Translations under genes and position numbers: made by a program | From: Niveispirillum sp943371025 | GTDB lineage: Bacteria > Pseudomonadota > Alphaproteobacteria > Azospirillales > Azospirillaceae | Length of the DNA: 64,000 bases | Assembly: GCA_943371025.1 (NCBI GenBank) | Contig: CALRTC020000012.1 | Span: 93,481-157,480, forward strand | Direction: 5' to 3' | The notes under the pieces: generated by a model | The model's database searches: none | What the model was told of the DNA's origin: nothing | What the model saw: only the letters and a program-made list of their open reading frames with translations | Shown here: positions 24,368 to 32,672 of the stretch, in pieces | Numbering within the stretch: position 1 is the first letter of the stretch | Layout of the letters: each line of letters opens with the position of its first letter

Positions 24368-25168
24368 TTGGCCGAACTTCTGTCCCCCGACCTGCTGGTC
24401 TTCCTGGGTATCGCCGCCCTTCTGGCCGGTTTCATCGATGCCATCGCAGGCGGCGGGGGGCTGATCACCATTCCGGCGCTGCTGTCGGCGGGCATATCGC
24501 CGGCGGCAGCACTGGCCACCAACAAGTTCCAGGGCAGTTTCGGCACGGCCATGGCCACGGCCACCTTCTGGCGGGCGGGACAGATCGAATTGCGGGCCAT
24601 GGCCCTGCCGGTCGCCTGCGTCTTTGCGGGTGCGGCGGCCGGGACCCTGACGGTGCGCATGACGGGGTCGGGCTTCATGACCACGGTCATTCCCATCCTG
24701 TTGGTCGCCATCGCCGTCTATTTCCTGTTCAGCCCGCGTGTTGGCGATGTGGAGGCCAGGGCGCGCCTGTCCCTGCCGGCCTTCAGCCTGACGATCGGGT
24801 TCGGCGTCGGCTTCTATGACGGGTTCTTCGGGCCGGGTACCGGCAGCTTTTTCGCGCTGGGCTGCGTGGCGCTGCTGGGCATGAACATGCGCCGGGCCAC
24901 GGCCAATACCAAGCTGCTGAACTTCACCAGCAATGTTGTCAGCCTGGGTGTCTTCGCGCTGGGCGGACAGATCGTGTGGAAGGCCGGGCTGATCATGGCC
25001 GTGGCGCAGATGGCGGGCGCCTGGGCCGGCAGCCACGCCGCCATCCGCTTTGGGGCGAAGCTGGTGCGACCCTTGCTGGTGCTGGTCTGTCTGGGTATGA
25101 CCATCCGACTGGTGGCGCAGCCTGACCACCCTCTATATGTTTTCGTCCGCGACCTGCTCGCTGCCTGA
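24368..25168 (+). CDS. TSUP (TauE/SafE) family membrane protein
   Basis: This 266-residue inner-membrane protein has seven to eight hydrophobic segments and the two half-repeats of the TSUP family: FIDAIAGGGGLITIPALLSAG near residue 22 and VGFYDGFFGPGTGSFFALG near residue 150. Members export sulfite, sulfoacetate or other organosulfur anions. The start appears to be a TTG at 24368, since the upstream in-frame GTG is cut off by a stop codon. The E1-like gene begins nine bases after it. Substrate unknown. Confidence 0.88.
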   Translation: MAELLSPDLLVFLGIAALLAGFIDAIAGGGGLITIPALLSAGISPAAALATNKFQGSFGTAMATATFWRAGQIELRAMALPVACVFAGAAAGTLTVRMTGSGFMTTVIPILLVAIAVYFLFSPRVGDVEARARLSLPAFSLTIGFGVGFYDGFFGPGTGSFFALGCVALLGMNMRRATANTKLLNFTSNVVSLGVFALGGQIVWKAGLIMAVAQMAGAWAGSHAAIRFGAKLVRPLLVLVCLGMTIRLVAQPDHPLYVFVRDLLAA

Positions 25169-25176
25169 GGGACCTG

Positions 25177-25974
25177 ATGCTTGACCTGACCGACAGCCAG
25201 ATCGACCGCTATGCCCGCCATATCATGCTGCGGGAAGTGGGGGGGGAGGGACAGTCGACGCTTTTGTCCTCCTCCGCGCTGATCGTCGGGGCCGGGGGGC
25301 TGGGGGCGCCGCTGCTGCTTTATCTGGCGGCGGCCGGGGTGGGGCGAATCGGCATCGTCGATGATGATGTCGTGGATCTGTCGAACCTGCAGCGTCAGGT
25401 CATCCATGACACAGGCCGAATCGGCACGCCCAAGGTGGAAAGTGCCGCCGCCCGCATCAATGCCATCAATCCCGATGTGAAGGTGGAAATCCACAAGACC
25501 CGCCTGAACCGGGCCAATGTCATGGACATTATCGGCGGGTACGATGTCGTGGCCGATGGCACCGACAATTTCGCCACGCGCTTTCTGCTGAACGATGCCT
25601 GCTATCTGGCGGGCAAGACCCTGGTCAGTGCGGCCATGCTGCGCTTCGACGGGCAATTATCGACCTTCAAGGCGCATCTGGGCGACCCGCATCCCTGTTA
25701 TCGCTGCATTTTCCGCGAACCGCCGCCGCCGGGCATGATCCCGTCCTGCTCCGAAGGTGGCGTGCTGGGCGCGCTCGCCGGATCGATGGGCAGCCTGCAG
25801 GCGGTGGAGGTGCTGAAGGAATTGCTGGGCATCGGCGACAGCCTGTCCGGCCGGCTGCTGATGTATTCGGCGCTGGAAACCAGTTTCCGCACCGTGAAGA
25901 TCCGCCGCGACCCGGATTGCCCGGTCTGCGGCACGCATCCCGCCTATCCCGATCTGTCGCACCACCCGTTCTGA
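25177..25974 (+). CDS. ThiF/MoeB/HesA family adenylyltransferase
   Basis: This 265-residue E1-like enzyme adenylates the C-terminal glycine of a small ubiquitin-like sulfur carrier such as MoaD or ThiS. It has RYARHIMLREVGGEGQ at the N-terminus, the nucleotide motif IVGAGGLGAPLLLYLAAAGVG, VDLSNLQRQ, DGTDNFATRFLLNDAC, and two zinc-binding cysteine pairs (CYRC and CPVC). There is no rhodanese domain. Position between a TSUP exporter and a DsrE protein suggests sulfur transfer. MoeB or ThiF assignment is open. Confidence 0.92.
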   Translation: MLDLTDSQIDRYARHIMLREVGGEGQSTLLSSSALIVGAGGLGAPLLLYLAAAGVGRIGIVDDDVVDLSNLQRQVIHDTGRIGTPKVESAAARINAINPDVKVEIHKTRLNRANVMDIIGGYDVVADGTDNFATRFLLNDACYLAGKTLVSAAMLRFDGQLSTFKAHLGDPHPCYRCIFREPPPPGMIPSCSEGGVLGALAGSMGSLQAVEVLKELLGIGDSLSGRLLMYSALETSFRTVKIRRDPDCPVCGTHPAYPDLSHHPF

Positions 25975-25992
25975 TCCCGTGGAGCAAGGCCC

Positions 25993-26415
25993 ATGTCCGA
26001 TACCAACCCCGGTTTGGCCCTGGTCATCCAGGCCGGCGGCTATGACCGCGTGCATTACGCCCTGGTCATGGCCGCCGCCGCCGTGGCCACCGGCCGGCGG
26101 GTGACCCTGTTCTTCACAGGCCGCGCCCTGCCGGCGCTGCTGGACCGTGACGGGTGGAAGCGGCTGGATTTCTCTGATGACGGCACCAGCCCGGAAGCGC
26201 GGGAGGCGACCCTGGCCCATCGCGGCGTCGGCACCCTGAACGAGCTGCTGTCGGCCTGTGCCGAGCTGGGTGCTCTGTTCCTGGCCTGCGAGATGGGTTG
26301 GCGCGCGCTGGGCATCCGCGACCCGCAGCTGCGCCCCGACCTGTCGGTGGAAACGACCGGCATGGTCACCCTGCTGGGCTTGGTGCGGCCGGGCGACCAG
26401 CTGGTTTTCATCTAG
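25993..26415 (+). CDS. DsrE/DsrF-like family protein
   Basis: This 140-residue protein shows the DsrE fold pattern: LALVIQAGGYDRVHYALVMAAAAVATGRRVTLFFTGRAL at the N-terminus and a cysteine in GALFLACEMGWRALGI, the site used by sulfur-relay members, ending MVTLLGLVRPGDQLVFI. It follows the E1-like gene by 18 bases. A role in persulfide transfer is inferred from the family and the neighbour. Confidence 0.83.
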   Translation: MSDTNPGLALVIQAGGYDRVHYALVMAAAAVATGRRVTLFFTGRALPALLDRDGWKRLDFSDDGTSPEAREATLAHRGVGTLNELLSACAELGALFLACEMGWRALGIRDPQLRPDLSVETTGMVTLLGLVRPGDQLVFI

Positions 26416-26448
26416 ACCGGATAGCCGCTTTCCGCCCGGCGCCCCTGG

Positions 26449-28341
26449 TCAGCGCCGGCCACCCGCGGCGCGGCGCGGGCCGGCCGCACCCCAGCCGCGG
26501 CGGTCATCCTCGTCGAACAGTTCAGCCAGCTTTTCCATCATGGTGCCGCCCAGCTGTTCGGCATCGATGATGGTGACGGCGCGGCGGTAATAGCGCGTGA
26601 CATCATGGCCGATACCGATGGCCACCAGTTCCACCGGGCTTTTCGTCTCGATCCAGTCAATGACGGCGCGCAGGTGCTTTTCCAGGTAGGACCCGTTATT
26701 GACCGACAGGGTGCTGTCATCCACGGGCGCGCCATCGCTGATCACCATCAGGATGCGGCGCTGTTCGGGCCGGCCCAGCAGGCGGGTATGGGCCCACATC
26801 AGCGCCTCGCCGTCGATATTCTCCTTCAGGATGCCTTCGCGCAGCATCAGGCCCAGATTGCGGCGCACCCGGCGCCAGGGGGCGTCGGCACCCTTGTAGA
26901 CGATATGGCGCAGGTCGTTCAGGCGGCCCGGTTGCGGCGGCTTGCCGGCGGCAATCCAGCGTTCGCGCGACTGTCCGCCCTTCCAGGCCCGCGTCGTGAA
27001 GCCCAGGATCTCCACCTTCACGCCGCAGCGTTCCAGCGTGCGCGACAGGATATCGGCGCTCATCGCCGCGATGGAGATGGGGCGGCCGCGCATCGACCCG
27101 GAATTGTCGATCAGCAGCGTCACCACCGTGTCGCGGAAATTCGTCTCGTTTTCCCGCTTGAAGGACAAAGGCATGGTCGGGTTGATGACGACACGGGCCA
27201 GACGGGCCGCATCCAGCATCCCCTCCTCCAGGTCGAACTCCCAGGATCTTGTCTGCTTGGCCAGCAGCCGGCGCTGCAACCGGTTGGCCAGCTTGGAGAT
27301 GACACCCTGGAGATGCTGAAGCTGCTGGTCCAGCATCAGGCGCAGGCGGGTCAGTTCGTCGGGATCGCACAGGTCGGCCGCATCCACCACCTCGTCGAAG
27401 GCGGTGGTATAGGGCTTGTAGGCACCGGCGTCGGGCTCATTGCGATTGCGTTCCGGACGCGGCTGGGTACCGGGATTGCCCGGCTCCTCCGACCCTTCGC
27501 CTTCGGCCAGTTCACCCTCGGCGCGCTCACCATCCTCACCCTCGGCGACCTCTTCGGACCGGCGCTGCTGTTGCTGCTGGTCCTGCATGTCCTGGGACTG
27601 GTCGTCGCCGGGCTGCTGCTGTCCGCCCTGGCTGTCCATCTCCTTGTCGCTGTCGCCGGTATCGGGGTTTTCGGGGGCATTGTCCTGTTCCCCGTCCTCG
27701 CTGTCCGGTTCGGCCCCGACATCCATGTCCATGTCGGTCAACAGGCGGCGGACGGCCCTGGCATAGGCGTCCTGGTCCTCCATGACCGCGCCCAGCTTGT
27801 CCAGCCCCGTGCCCAGCTTGTCGGCCACCTTCTGCCGCCACAGGTCCACGGCGGCGCGCGCACTGTCCGGCGGCGGGGCGCCAGTCATGGCCTCCCGCGC
27901 CAGCAGGCGCAGCACGTCGGGCACGGGCACCTGTTCGGGATCGTTCAGCCGGTCGAATCCCAGCTTGCGGTATTTTTCGTCCAGGGCGGCGGCAAGATTG
28001 CCGGCGACACCCTTCATCTGTGTGGCGCCAATGGCCTCCACCCGCGCCTGTTCCAATGCCTCGTACGACAGGCGGGCCTGTTCGCTGACGGGCATGCGGT
28101 TGGCATGGATGCCGGCATCATGATGGCGAAGCCGCAGGGCCGCGGCATCGGCCGACCCGCGGACATTGGCCACGTCCTTGGAATTAAGGTCGCGCGGCGG
28201 CAGGGGAACGCGCACGCGGGCACCATTCACCCCCGGCGGTTCGGAGGAAAAGCCCACCACCAGATCCTTTCGGTCCGCAATCGCCCGCAAGGTGGCGGTC
28301 GTGGCGCGCTTGAAGGTCTCAAGGGGGGATTCCTGGGTCAT
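26449..28341 (-). CDS. cobT: Aerobic cobaltochelatase subunit CobT
   Basis: CobT joins CobS and CobN to insert cobalt into hydrogenobyrinic acid a,c-diamide in aerobic cobalamin synthesis. This 630-residue protein has the N-terminal CobT domain, a highly acidic, Gln-rich middle (residues about 205-310, including DKEMDSQGGQQQPGDDQSQD), and a C-terminal von Willebrand factor A domain with the metal motif LLIDNSGSMRGRP near residue 410. Acidic plus VWA layout parallels BchD/ChlD. It is separated from cobS by two small secreted-protein genes on the same strand. cobN is not in the window. Confidence 0.96.
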   Translation of the reverse strand: MTQESPLETFKRATTATLRAIADRKDLVVGFSSEPPGVNGARVRVPLPPRDLNSKDVANVRGSADAAALRLRHHDAGIHANRMPVSEQARLSYEALEQARVEAIGATQMKGVAGNLAAALDEKYRKLGFDRLNDPEQVPVPDVLRLLAREAMTGAPPPDSARAAVDLWRQKVADKLGTGLDKLGAVMEDQDAYARAVRRLLTDMDMDVGAEPDSEDGEQDNAPENPDTGDSDKEMDSQGGQQQPGDDQSQDMQDQQQQQRRSEEVAEGEDGERAEGELAEGEGSEEPGNPGTQPRPERNRNEPDAGAYKPYTTAFDEVVDAADLCDPDELTRLRLMLDQQLQHLQGVISKLANRLQRRLLAKQTRSWEFDLEEGMLDAARLARVVINPTMPLSFKRENETNFRDTVVTLLIDNSGSMRGRPISIAAMSADILSRTLERCGVKVEILGFTTRAWKGGQSRERWIAAGKPPQPGRLNDLRHIVYKGADAPWRRVRRNLGLMLREGILKENIDGEALMWAHTRLLGRPEQRRILMVISDGAPVDDSTLSVNNGSYLEKHLRAVIDWIETKSPVELVAIGIGHDVTRYYRRAVTIIDAEQLGGTMMEKLAELFDEDDRRGWGAAGPRRAAGGRR

Positions 28342-28465
28342 TTTCCGTCACAAATCCTGACCGCGGGATGCTGCGGTGCCCAAAACAATAACGGATGGGC
28401 AGCGTTCCGCCCATCCGTTTTGCCATTGTCGCCAGTGCGACCCACTGTTGCGCGACAGACGCCGC

Positions 28466-28762
28466 TTATTTCGGCGTCTTGTTCGCCATGTCGTTGCGCT
28501 GCATCTGCTCGGTTTCAGCGCGCTGCTGACGATTGAATTCGTCCCACTCGGCCTTCGTCTTGCAGGTCTTCTTGCCTCCAAGACGGCTGCCCAGTTCCTT
28601 TTCCTTCTTGCAGATCTGCTTGTCCGCATCGGTGGCGACCACGGGGGCCGCGGCCTGCGGCTGGCTGTCCTGGGCCGGCTGCTGCTGTGCGAAAGCGGCC
28701 GGTGCGGCCAGGGCCATCGCATAAAGCGCGATGGCGACGGGGTAGGCGACGTGATGCTTCAT
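28466..28762 (-). CDS. Small secreted two-cysteine protein, paralogue 1
   Basis: This 98-residue protein has a Sec signal peptide (MKHHVAYPVAIALYAMALAAPAAFAQ), a Gln/Pro/Ala linker, and a conserved basic module with two cysteines, ICKKEKELGSRLGGKKTCKT, followed by KAEWDEFNRQQRAETEQM. It is the same length as its neighbour at 28885 and about 39 of the last 55 residues are identical. The start at 28762 follows AGGAGG-like sequence. It lies between cobT and cobS. I do not know a function; one disulfide in the periplasm is likely. Confidence 0.82.
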   Translation of the reverse strand: MKHHVAYPVAIALYAMALAAPAAFAQQQPAQDSQPQAAAPVVATDADKQICKKEKELGSRLGGKKTCKTKAEWDEFNRQQRAETEQMQRNDMANKTPK

Positions 28763-28884
28763 CCAATCCTCCTGTGGTTGGGGGCTGTCACGCGCTCCCC
28801 GGTCGCGCCAGGGCGGTGGAATGGGCGGAAGCCGCCCATCCACCGGCCGGGTCCCCCAAAGACCCGGATGTCAGCACGCGCGGA

Positions 28885-29181
28885 TCAGCCGGAACGCGGC
28901 GTCTTGTTCGCCATATCGTTCCGCTGCATGTGCTCGGTCTCTTCCCGCTGCTGGCGATAATACTCGTCCCATTCGGCCTTTGTCCTGCAGATCTTCTTCT
29001 TGGCCAGACGGGTGCCCGTGGGCTTCTCGCCCTTGCAGATTTCCTTATTGGCATCTTCGGCCACGGGGGCCTTGGCGCCATCAGCCGAGGGCGCAGCATC
29101 TTGCTGCGCCAGCGCGGCCGTTGCCATCAATGGCTGTGCCGCGAGCAAAAGTGCCCCCAGCAAAAGACTCGATATCCTCAT
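28885..29181 (-). CDS. Small secreted two-cysteine protein, paralogue 2
   Basis: This 98-residue protein has a signal peptide (MRISSLLLGALLLAAQPLMATAALAQ), a short linker, and the same module as its neighbour: ICKGEKPTGTRLAKKKICRT, then KAEWDEYYRQQREETEHM and RNDMANKTPRSG. The two genes are a tandem duplication. Upstream lie two matching 16-bp inverted repeats (29249-29264 and 29332-29347). Similar short CKxxKxTGTRL proteins exist in other alphaproteobacteria as uncharacterised products; this is from memory. Confidence 0.82.
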   Translation of the reverse strand: MRISSLLLGALLLAAQPLMATAALAQQDAAPSADGAKAPVAEDANKEICKGEKPTGTRLAKKKICRTKAEWDEYYRQQREETEHMQRNDMANKTPRSG

Positions 29182-29248
29182 TATCGCATTCTCCAGAACT
29201 GCTCAGTACGCCCCGGGCCCAACCTAACCGAAATTATTGGGGTCGACA

Positions 29249-29347
29249 ATTGCCACTGTGCAATCGTCGCATAGTACCAATGGCAGAGTCCGGATATTGG
29301 CCTGGACGGATGTGATATTTTGGGCCTGACAATTGCAGTATTGCAAT
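29249..29347. promoter_or_regulatory. Pair of 16-bp inverted repeats upstream of the secreted-protein genes
   Basis: ATTGCCACTGTGCAAT (29249-29264) and ATTGCAGTATTGCAAT (29332-29347) share the form ATTGC-N6-GCAAT, and each is preceded by GACA. Their centres are 83 bp apart, close to eight helical turns. They lie in the 318-bp gene-free stretch 29182-29499, which otherwise holds only the cobS terminator. A dimeric repressor or activator site is likely but unproven. Confidence 0.5.
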
Positions 29348-29443
29348 GAATTACGGCGAACTCATTCCCCGTCGATGAATTCACTGGATAATAGCAAGTC
29401 AATCCTCGATGTCGCCAGGTTCCACCACCATGGGCAGGACAAA

Positions 29444-29474
29444 GGGCCGGCCGATACGTCTGTCCGGCCGGCCC
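29444..29474 (-). terminator. Rho-independent terminator after cobS
   Basis: GGGCCGGCCG (29444-29453) pairs with CGGCCGGCCC (29465-29474). On the minus strand the hairpin is followed by TTTGTCCTG and lies about 25 bases beyond the cobS stop codon. It would separate cobS from the secreted-protein genes and cobT. Confidence 0.7.
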
Positions 29475-29499
29475 CCTTAACTTGCTGAACTGGAAACGG

Positions 29500-30504
29500 T
29501 CAGACCAGGGAGCCTTTGAAGGCACCCGTCGACAATTCCTGCCCGAAGCAGCGCTGGTAATATTCGGCCACGGTCGCGCGCTCCACCTCGTCACACTTGT
29601 TGAGGAAGGTGACGCGGAAGGCGAAGCCGATATCACCGCCAAAGATGGCGGCATTCTGTGCCCAGCTGATGACGGTGCGCGGGCTCATCACCGTGGAGAT
29701 ATCGCCGGCGATGAAGCCGCTGCGCGTCATTTCCGCCAGACGGACCATGGAGGCGACGGTGCCCCGCTTCTCGTCAGTGTCATATTCCGGCACTTTTGCC
29801 AGGATGATGCGCACTTCATCGGCATGGGGCAGATAGTTCAGGGTCGCCACGATGTTCCAGCGGTCCATCTGGCCCTGGTTGATCTGCTGCGTGCCATGAT
29901 ACAGGCCGGTCGTGTCGCCCAGGCCCACGGTGTTGGCCGTGGCGAACAGGCGGAAGGCCGGATGCGGGCGGATGACCTTGTTCTGATCCAGAAGCGTGAG
30001 CTTTCCTTCCACTTCCAGCACGCGCTGGATGACGAACATCACGTCGGGGCGGCCGGCATCATATTCGTCGAAGACGACGGCGCAGGCATGCTGCAAGGCC
30101 CAGGGCAGGATGCCTTCGCGATATTCGGTCACCTGCTTGCCATCGCGCAGGACGATGGCGTCCTTGCCGATCAGGTCGATACGGCTGATATGGCTGTCCA
30201 GGTTGACGCGAACACAGGGCCAGTTCAGACGGGCGGCCACCTGTTCGATGTGGGTGGACTTGCCGGTGCCGTGATAGCCCTGGATCATGACGCGGCGGTT
30301 ATAGGCAAAGCCGGCCAGGATGGCCATCGTCGTCTCGCGGTCGAAGCGATAGGCCTTGTCCCGTTCCGGCACATGTTCCGTCGGGGTGGAGAAGGCGGGG
30401 ACGCGCATGTCGCTGTCGATACCGAACGTCTCACGCACGGACACGGTGATGTCGGGCAGTTCGGGATGGGTGGCCGTGCTGTTGGATGCCATGTCGGGAG
30501 CCAT
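29500..30504 (-). CDS. cobS: Aerobic cobaltochelatase subunit CobS
   Basis: CobS is the AAA+ ATPase of the CobNST cobalt chelatase. This 334-residue protein has Walker A in GYHGTGKSTHIEQVA near residue 80, Walker B in VVFDEYDAGRPDVMFV, sensor-type TANTVGLGDTTGLYHGTQ, and arginine-rich C-terminal blocks. Length and sequence are normal. It follows the J-domain gene by 26 bases on the same strand. Confidence 0.97.
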   Translation of the reverse strand: MAPDMASNSTATHPELPDITVSVRETFGIDSDMRVPAFSTPTEHVPERDKAYRFDRETTMAILAGFAYNRRVMIQGYHGTGKSTHIEQVAARLNWPCVRVNLDSHISRIDLIGKDAIVLRDGKQVTEYREGILPWALQHACAVVFDEYDAGRPDVMFVIQRVLEVEGKLTLLDQNKVIRPHPAFRLFATANTVGLGDTTGLYHGTQQINQGQMDRWNIVATLNYLPHADEVRIILAKVPEYDTDEKRGTVASMVRLAEMTRSGFIAGDISTVMSPRTVISWAQNAAIFGGDIGFAFRVTFLNKCDEVERATVAEYYQRCFGQELSTGAFKGSLV

Positions 30505-30530
30505 TCTTCGCTTCGATCTTGCCGTTGATA

Positions 30531-31127
30531 TCAGGTGGTCGGGCCGCCGCCATAGGCGGCCTTCAGGATGTTGTAGGCCTGGTTGATGGATTTCAGCCGC
30601 TCTTCCGCCTCCTTGGCGCCGCCATTGGCGTCGGGGTGGTGCTGCTTGGCCAGTTGGCGGTAGCGGACCTTGATGGCGGTGAAATCGGCGTCGGGCGGCA
30701 GGTCCAGGGCGATCAGCGCCTCTTCCTCCGGCGTGCGGGCGCGGGCGCGCGGCGGGGTACGGCGGGTCTCCGACTCATCCCCGCTCCATTCCGCGCCAAA
30801 GGCGAATCCACCGCTGAACACCCGATCGCGGGTCTGCCGCTCGCGCGTGCGCCAGTCCCCCATGGGCCAGGTCGGCCGCTGCCAGGTCGTGTCCTGGCGC
30901 ACCTGACGCTCGATCTCCGTCTGGCTCATGCCGGCGTAATAGTCCCAGGACTTGTTGTAGTCACGGACATGGTCCAGGCAGAACCAGTAATATTCGTTCA
31001 ACCGGTCACGCCCCTTGGGGGCGCGATGTTCACCCGCCTGCAGACAGCCGGGATGGTCACACGCCCGCAACTGTGTGCGGGGTGCCTCCCGGAAGTCGAA
31101 ACTGAGGTTGGGCCGGTTCTTATGCAT
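30531..31127 (-). CDS. J-domain protein with N-terminal Cys/His motif, upstream of cobS
   Basis: This 198-residue protein ends in a J domain (ALDLPPDADFTAIKVRYRQLAKQHHPDANGG, residues about 135-195) with the HPD motif that stimulates DnaK ATPase. The N-terminal part carries RACDHPGC and, 27 residues on, FCLDH, a possible zinc site, then YNKSWDYYAGMS. Proteins of this form next to cobS occur in many alphaproteobacteria. The start at 31127 (MHKNRPNLSFDFREAP) is preferred to the opening at 31166. It may help assemble the chelatase, by position only. Confidence 0.88.
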   Translation of the reverse strand: MHKNRPNLSFDFREAPRTQLRACDHPGCLQAGEHRAPKGRDRLNEYYWFCLDHVRDYNKSWDYYAGMSQTEIERQVRQDTTWQRPTWPMGDWRTRERQTRDRVFSGGFAFGAEWSGDESETRRTPPRARARTPEEEALIALDLPPDADFTAIKVRYRQLAKQHHPDANGGAKEAEERLKSINQAYNILKAAYGGGPTT

Positions 31128-31198
31128 CGGCGAAGTATGGGGGGCGGGCCCGCACCTGACAAGCAAGACCCGACGAAAAGCCGATACGCATCAAGCGC

Positions 31199-32137
31199 TC
31201 AACTGCGCGGCTTGCGTGTATCGGCCAGAGCCACGGCCGCCAGGCCGCCCGCGATCAGGCCCAGGCCCGCCAGATTGGTGGCCGTCAGCGGCTCCCGCAG
31301 CCAGAGGGAAGAGGCGATCAGCCCCACCACCGGCACACCCAGCACCGAAAGCGAGGTGGTGATGGCCGGCAAGGCGCGGTTGACGGTCACCATGGCCCAG
31401 AAGCAGAAGGCCGTGGCAATGGGGCCGTTGTAGATCAGCAGCACCAGCAGCTGGCCCGACCAGTCGATGCGCGTCACATCCTCCGTCGCCAGGGCCGCAA
31501 TCGTCGCCAGGATGGCGGCCAGCCCCATCTGCCAGGGCGCCAGGGTCAGCGGCGTGCCGACCCAGCGATGGCCGCGCACATGCACGATATTGAAGGCCCA
31601 GATCAGGGCCGCCCCCATCAGCAGCCCATTGCCCAGCAGCACGGGACGCTGCGTCCAGTCGAAGGCCGCGGGATTGAACAGCACGGCCACGCCGGCCAGC
31701 CCGACCAGCAGGCCCAACGCCTTCAGCAGGTTCAGCCGTTCGCGCAGGAAGATCAACGCCAGCGGCACCACCCAGAGCGGGGTCGTATAGGCCAGGATGC
31801 CGGCCCGGCCCGCCGGCACATGCTGGACCGCGATGGTGACCATCAGCATGAACAGGGTCATCTGCAGCACGCCCACCGACAGGATCACGGGCAGGTCGGC
31901 ACGCGACGGCACCCGCAATTGCCGGGTCGCAGCCGTGAAGGCGATCAGGCTGAACGCCCCCAGCACCAGGCGCGAGGCAACGAAGGTCAGCGGCGGCATA
32001 TGCCCGACCACCTGTTTCATCACAGGCCAGTTCACACCCCAGAGCAGGATGACCAGCCCCAGCAGGACAAGCGCCATGCCGCGCGACACAGGGGCCGCGG
32101 AACGCGCCGCGGGCTTCGGCGGGCTGGTAACCGACAT
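31199..32137 (-). CDS. DMT superfamily transporter (EamA family)
   Basis: This 312-residue inner-membrane protein has about ten hydrophobic segments arranged as two EamA repeats, the first with LLGLVILLWGVNWPVMKQV and the second with LLMGAALIWAFNIVHVRG. Conserved ends include LGLIAGGLAAVALADTRK. Such exporters move amino acids, nucleosides or other metabolites; the substrate here is unknown. It is divergent from bolA with an 80-bp spacer. Confidence 0.92.
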   Translation of the reverse strand: MSVTSPPKPAARSAAPVSRGMALVLLGLVILLWGVNWPVMKQVVGHMPPLTFVASRLVLGAFSLIAFTAATRQLRVPSRADLPVILSVGVLQMTLFMLMVTIAVQHVPAGRAGILAYTTPLWVVPLALIFLRERLNLLKALGLLVGLAGVAVLFNPAAFDWTQRPVLLGNGLLMGAALIWAFNIVHVRGHRWVGTPLTLAPWQMGLAAILATIAALATEDVTRIDWSGQLLVLLIYNGPIATAFCFWAMVTVNRALPAITTSLSVLGVPVVGLIASSLWLREPLTATNLAGLGLIAGGLAAVALADTRKPRS

Positions 32138-32217
32138 GATGTTCCACTACCTCTTCGGCCATGCCGGTCCGCTGGGGACCGTCCATCTGTCGGCCGGACA
32201 AGGCCAGGAAAGACGTC

Positions 32218-32505
32218 ATGGCGATCTATGCGACCCGCATGCGGGACAAGTTGACACAGGCTCTAACCCCGCAGGTCCTGACCATCAAGGATGTCTCTCA
32301 CCGGCATGCCGGCCATGCGGGGGCGGACCAGCCGGGTGGGGAAACGCATTTCGATGTCATCATCGTCTCTGACCGGTTCCAGGGCCTGTCGCGCGTGGCA
32401 CGGCAGCGGCTGGTCTATGACACCGTCGCCGCGGAACTGTCCGAACGGGTCCACGCCCTGTCGGTCCGCGCCCTGACGCCGGAGGAGGCGGCGAAAGCAG
32501 GCTGA
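32218..32505 (+). CDS. BolA family protein
   Basis: This 95-residue protein has the BolA fold: RMRDKLTQALTP helix, LTIKDVSHRHAGHAG with the conserved histidines that help bind a Fe-S cluster with a monothiol glutaredoxin, THFDVIIVSDRFQGLSRVARQRLVYDTV, and a C-terminal helix HALSVRALTPEE. The start at 32218 follows a weak AGGAAAG. It probably acts in Fe-S and iron homeostasis; no glutaredoxin gene is adjacent. Confidence 0.94.
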   Translation: MAIYATRMRDKLTQALTPQVLTIKDVSHRHAGHAGADQPGGETHFDVIIVSDRFQGLSRVARQRLVYDTVAAELSERVHALSVRALTPEEAAKAG

Positions 32506-32578
32506 ATCAGAGCGCATAATGTGTGCGCCAAAGGCCGGCGACCGCCCGCCCGGCGTTGGGGGGGACGAAAGTATCAGC

Positions 32579-32611
32579 GACCCTGCGTCGCAGGGTCTGT
32601 TGCACTGCAAC
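32579..32611 (+). promoter_or_regulatory. Two PhaR-type operator sites before the phasin-like gene
   Basis: CTGCGTCGCAG (32583-32593) fits CTGC-N3-GCAG exactly, and TTGCACTGCAA (32600-32610) fits TTGC-N3-GCAA. Both are TGC-rich palindromes of the kind bound by PhaR, the polyhydroxyalkanoate-responsive repressor of phasin genes in alphaproteobacteria (known from Paracoccus and Rhodobacter). They lie 60-90 bp before the start codon at 32673. Confidence 0.6.
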
Positions 32612-32672
32612 ATGACACTCTGTACCCTGTTCGGACGGGGAAACACCCCGATCGGCAAAAAGGGGTACGGAC

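Noticed and set aside
29181..29654. 157-codon minus-strand frame across the cobS end
   Set aside because: It overlaps the cobS C-terminus out of frame and crosses a terminator; the product is serine/proline-rich without a family.
26449..31127. Cobalamin riboswitch near cobS/cobT
   Set aside because: I saw no B12-box-like sequence or matching fold in the spacers upstream of these genes.
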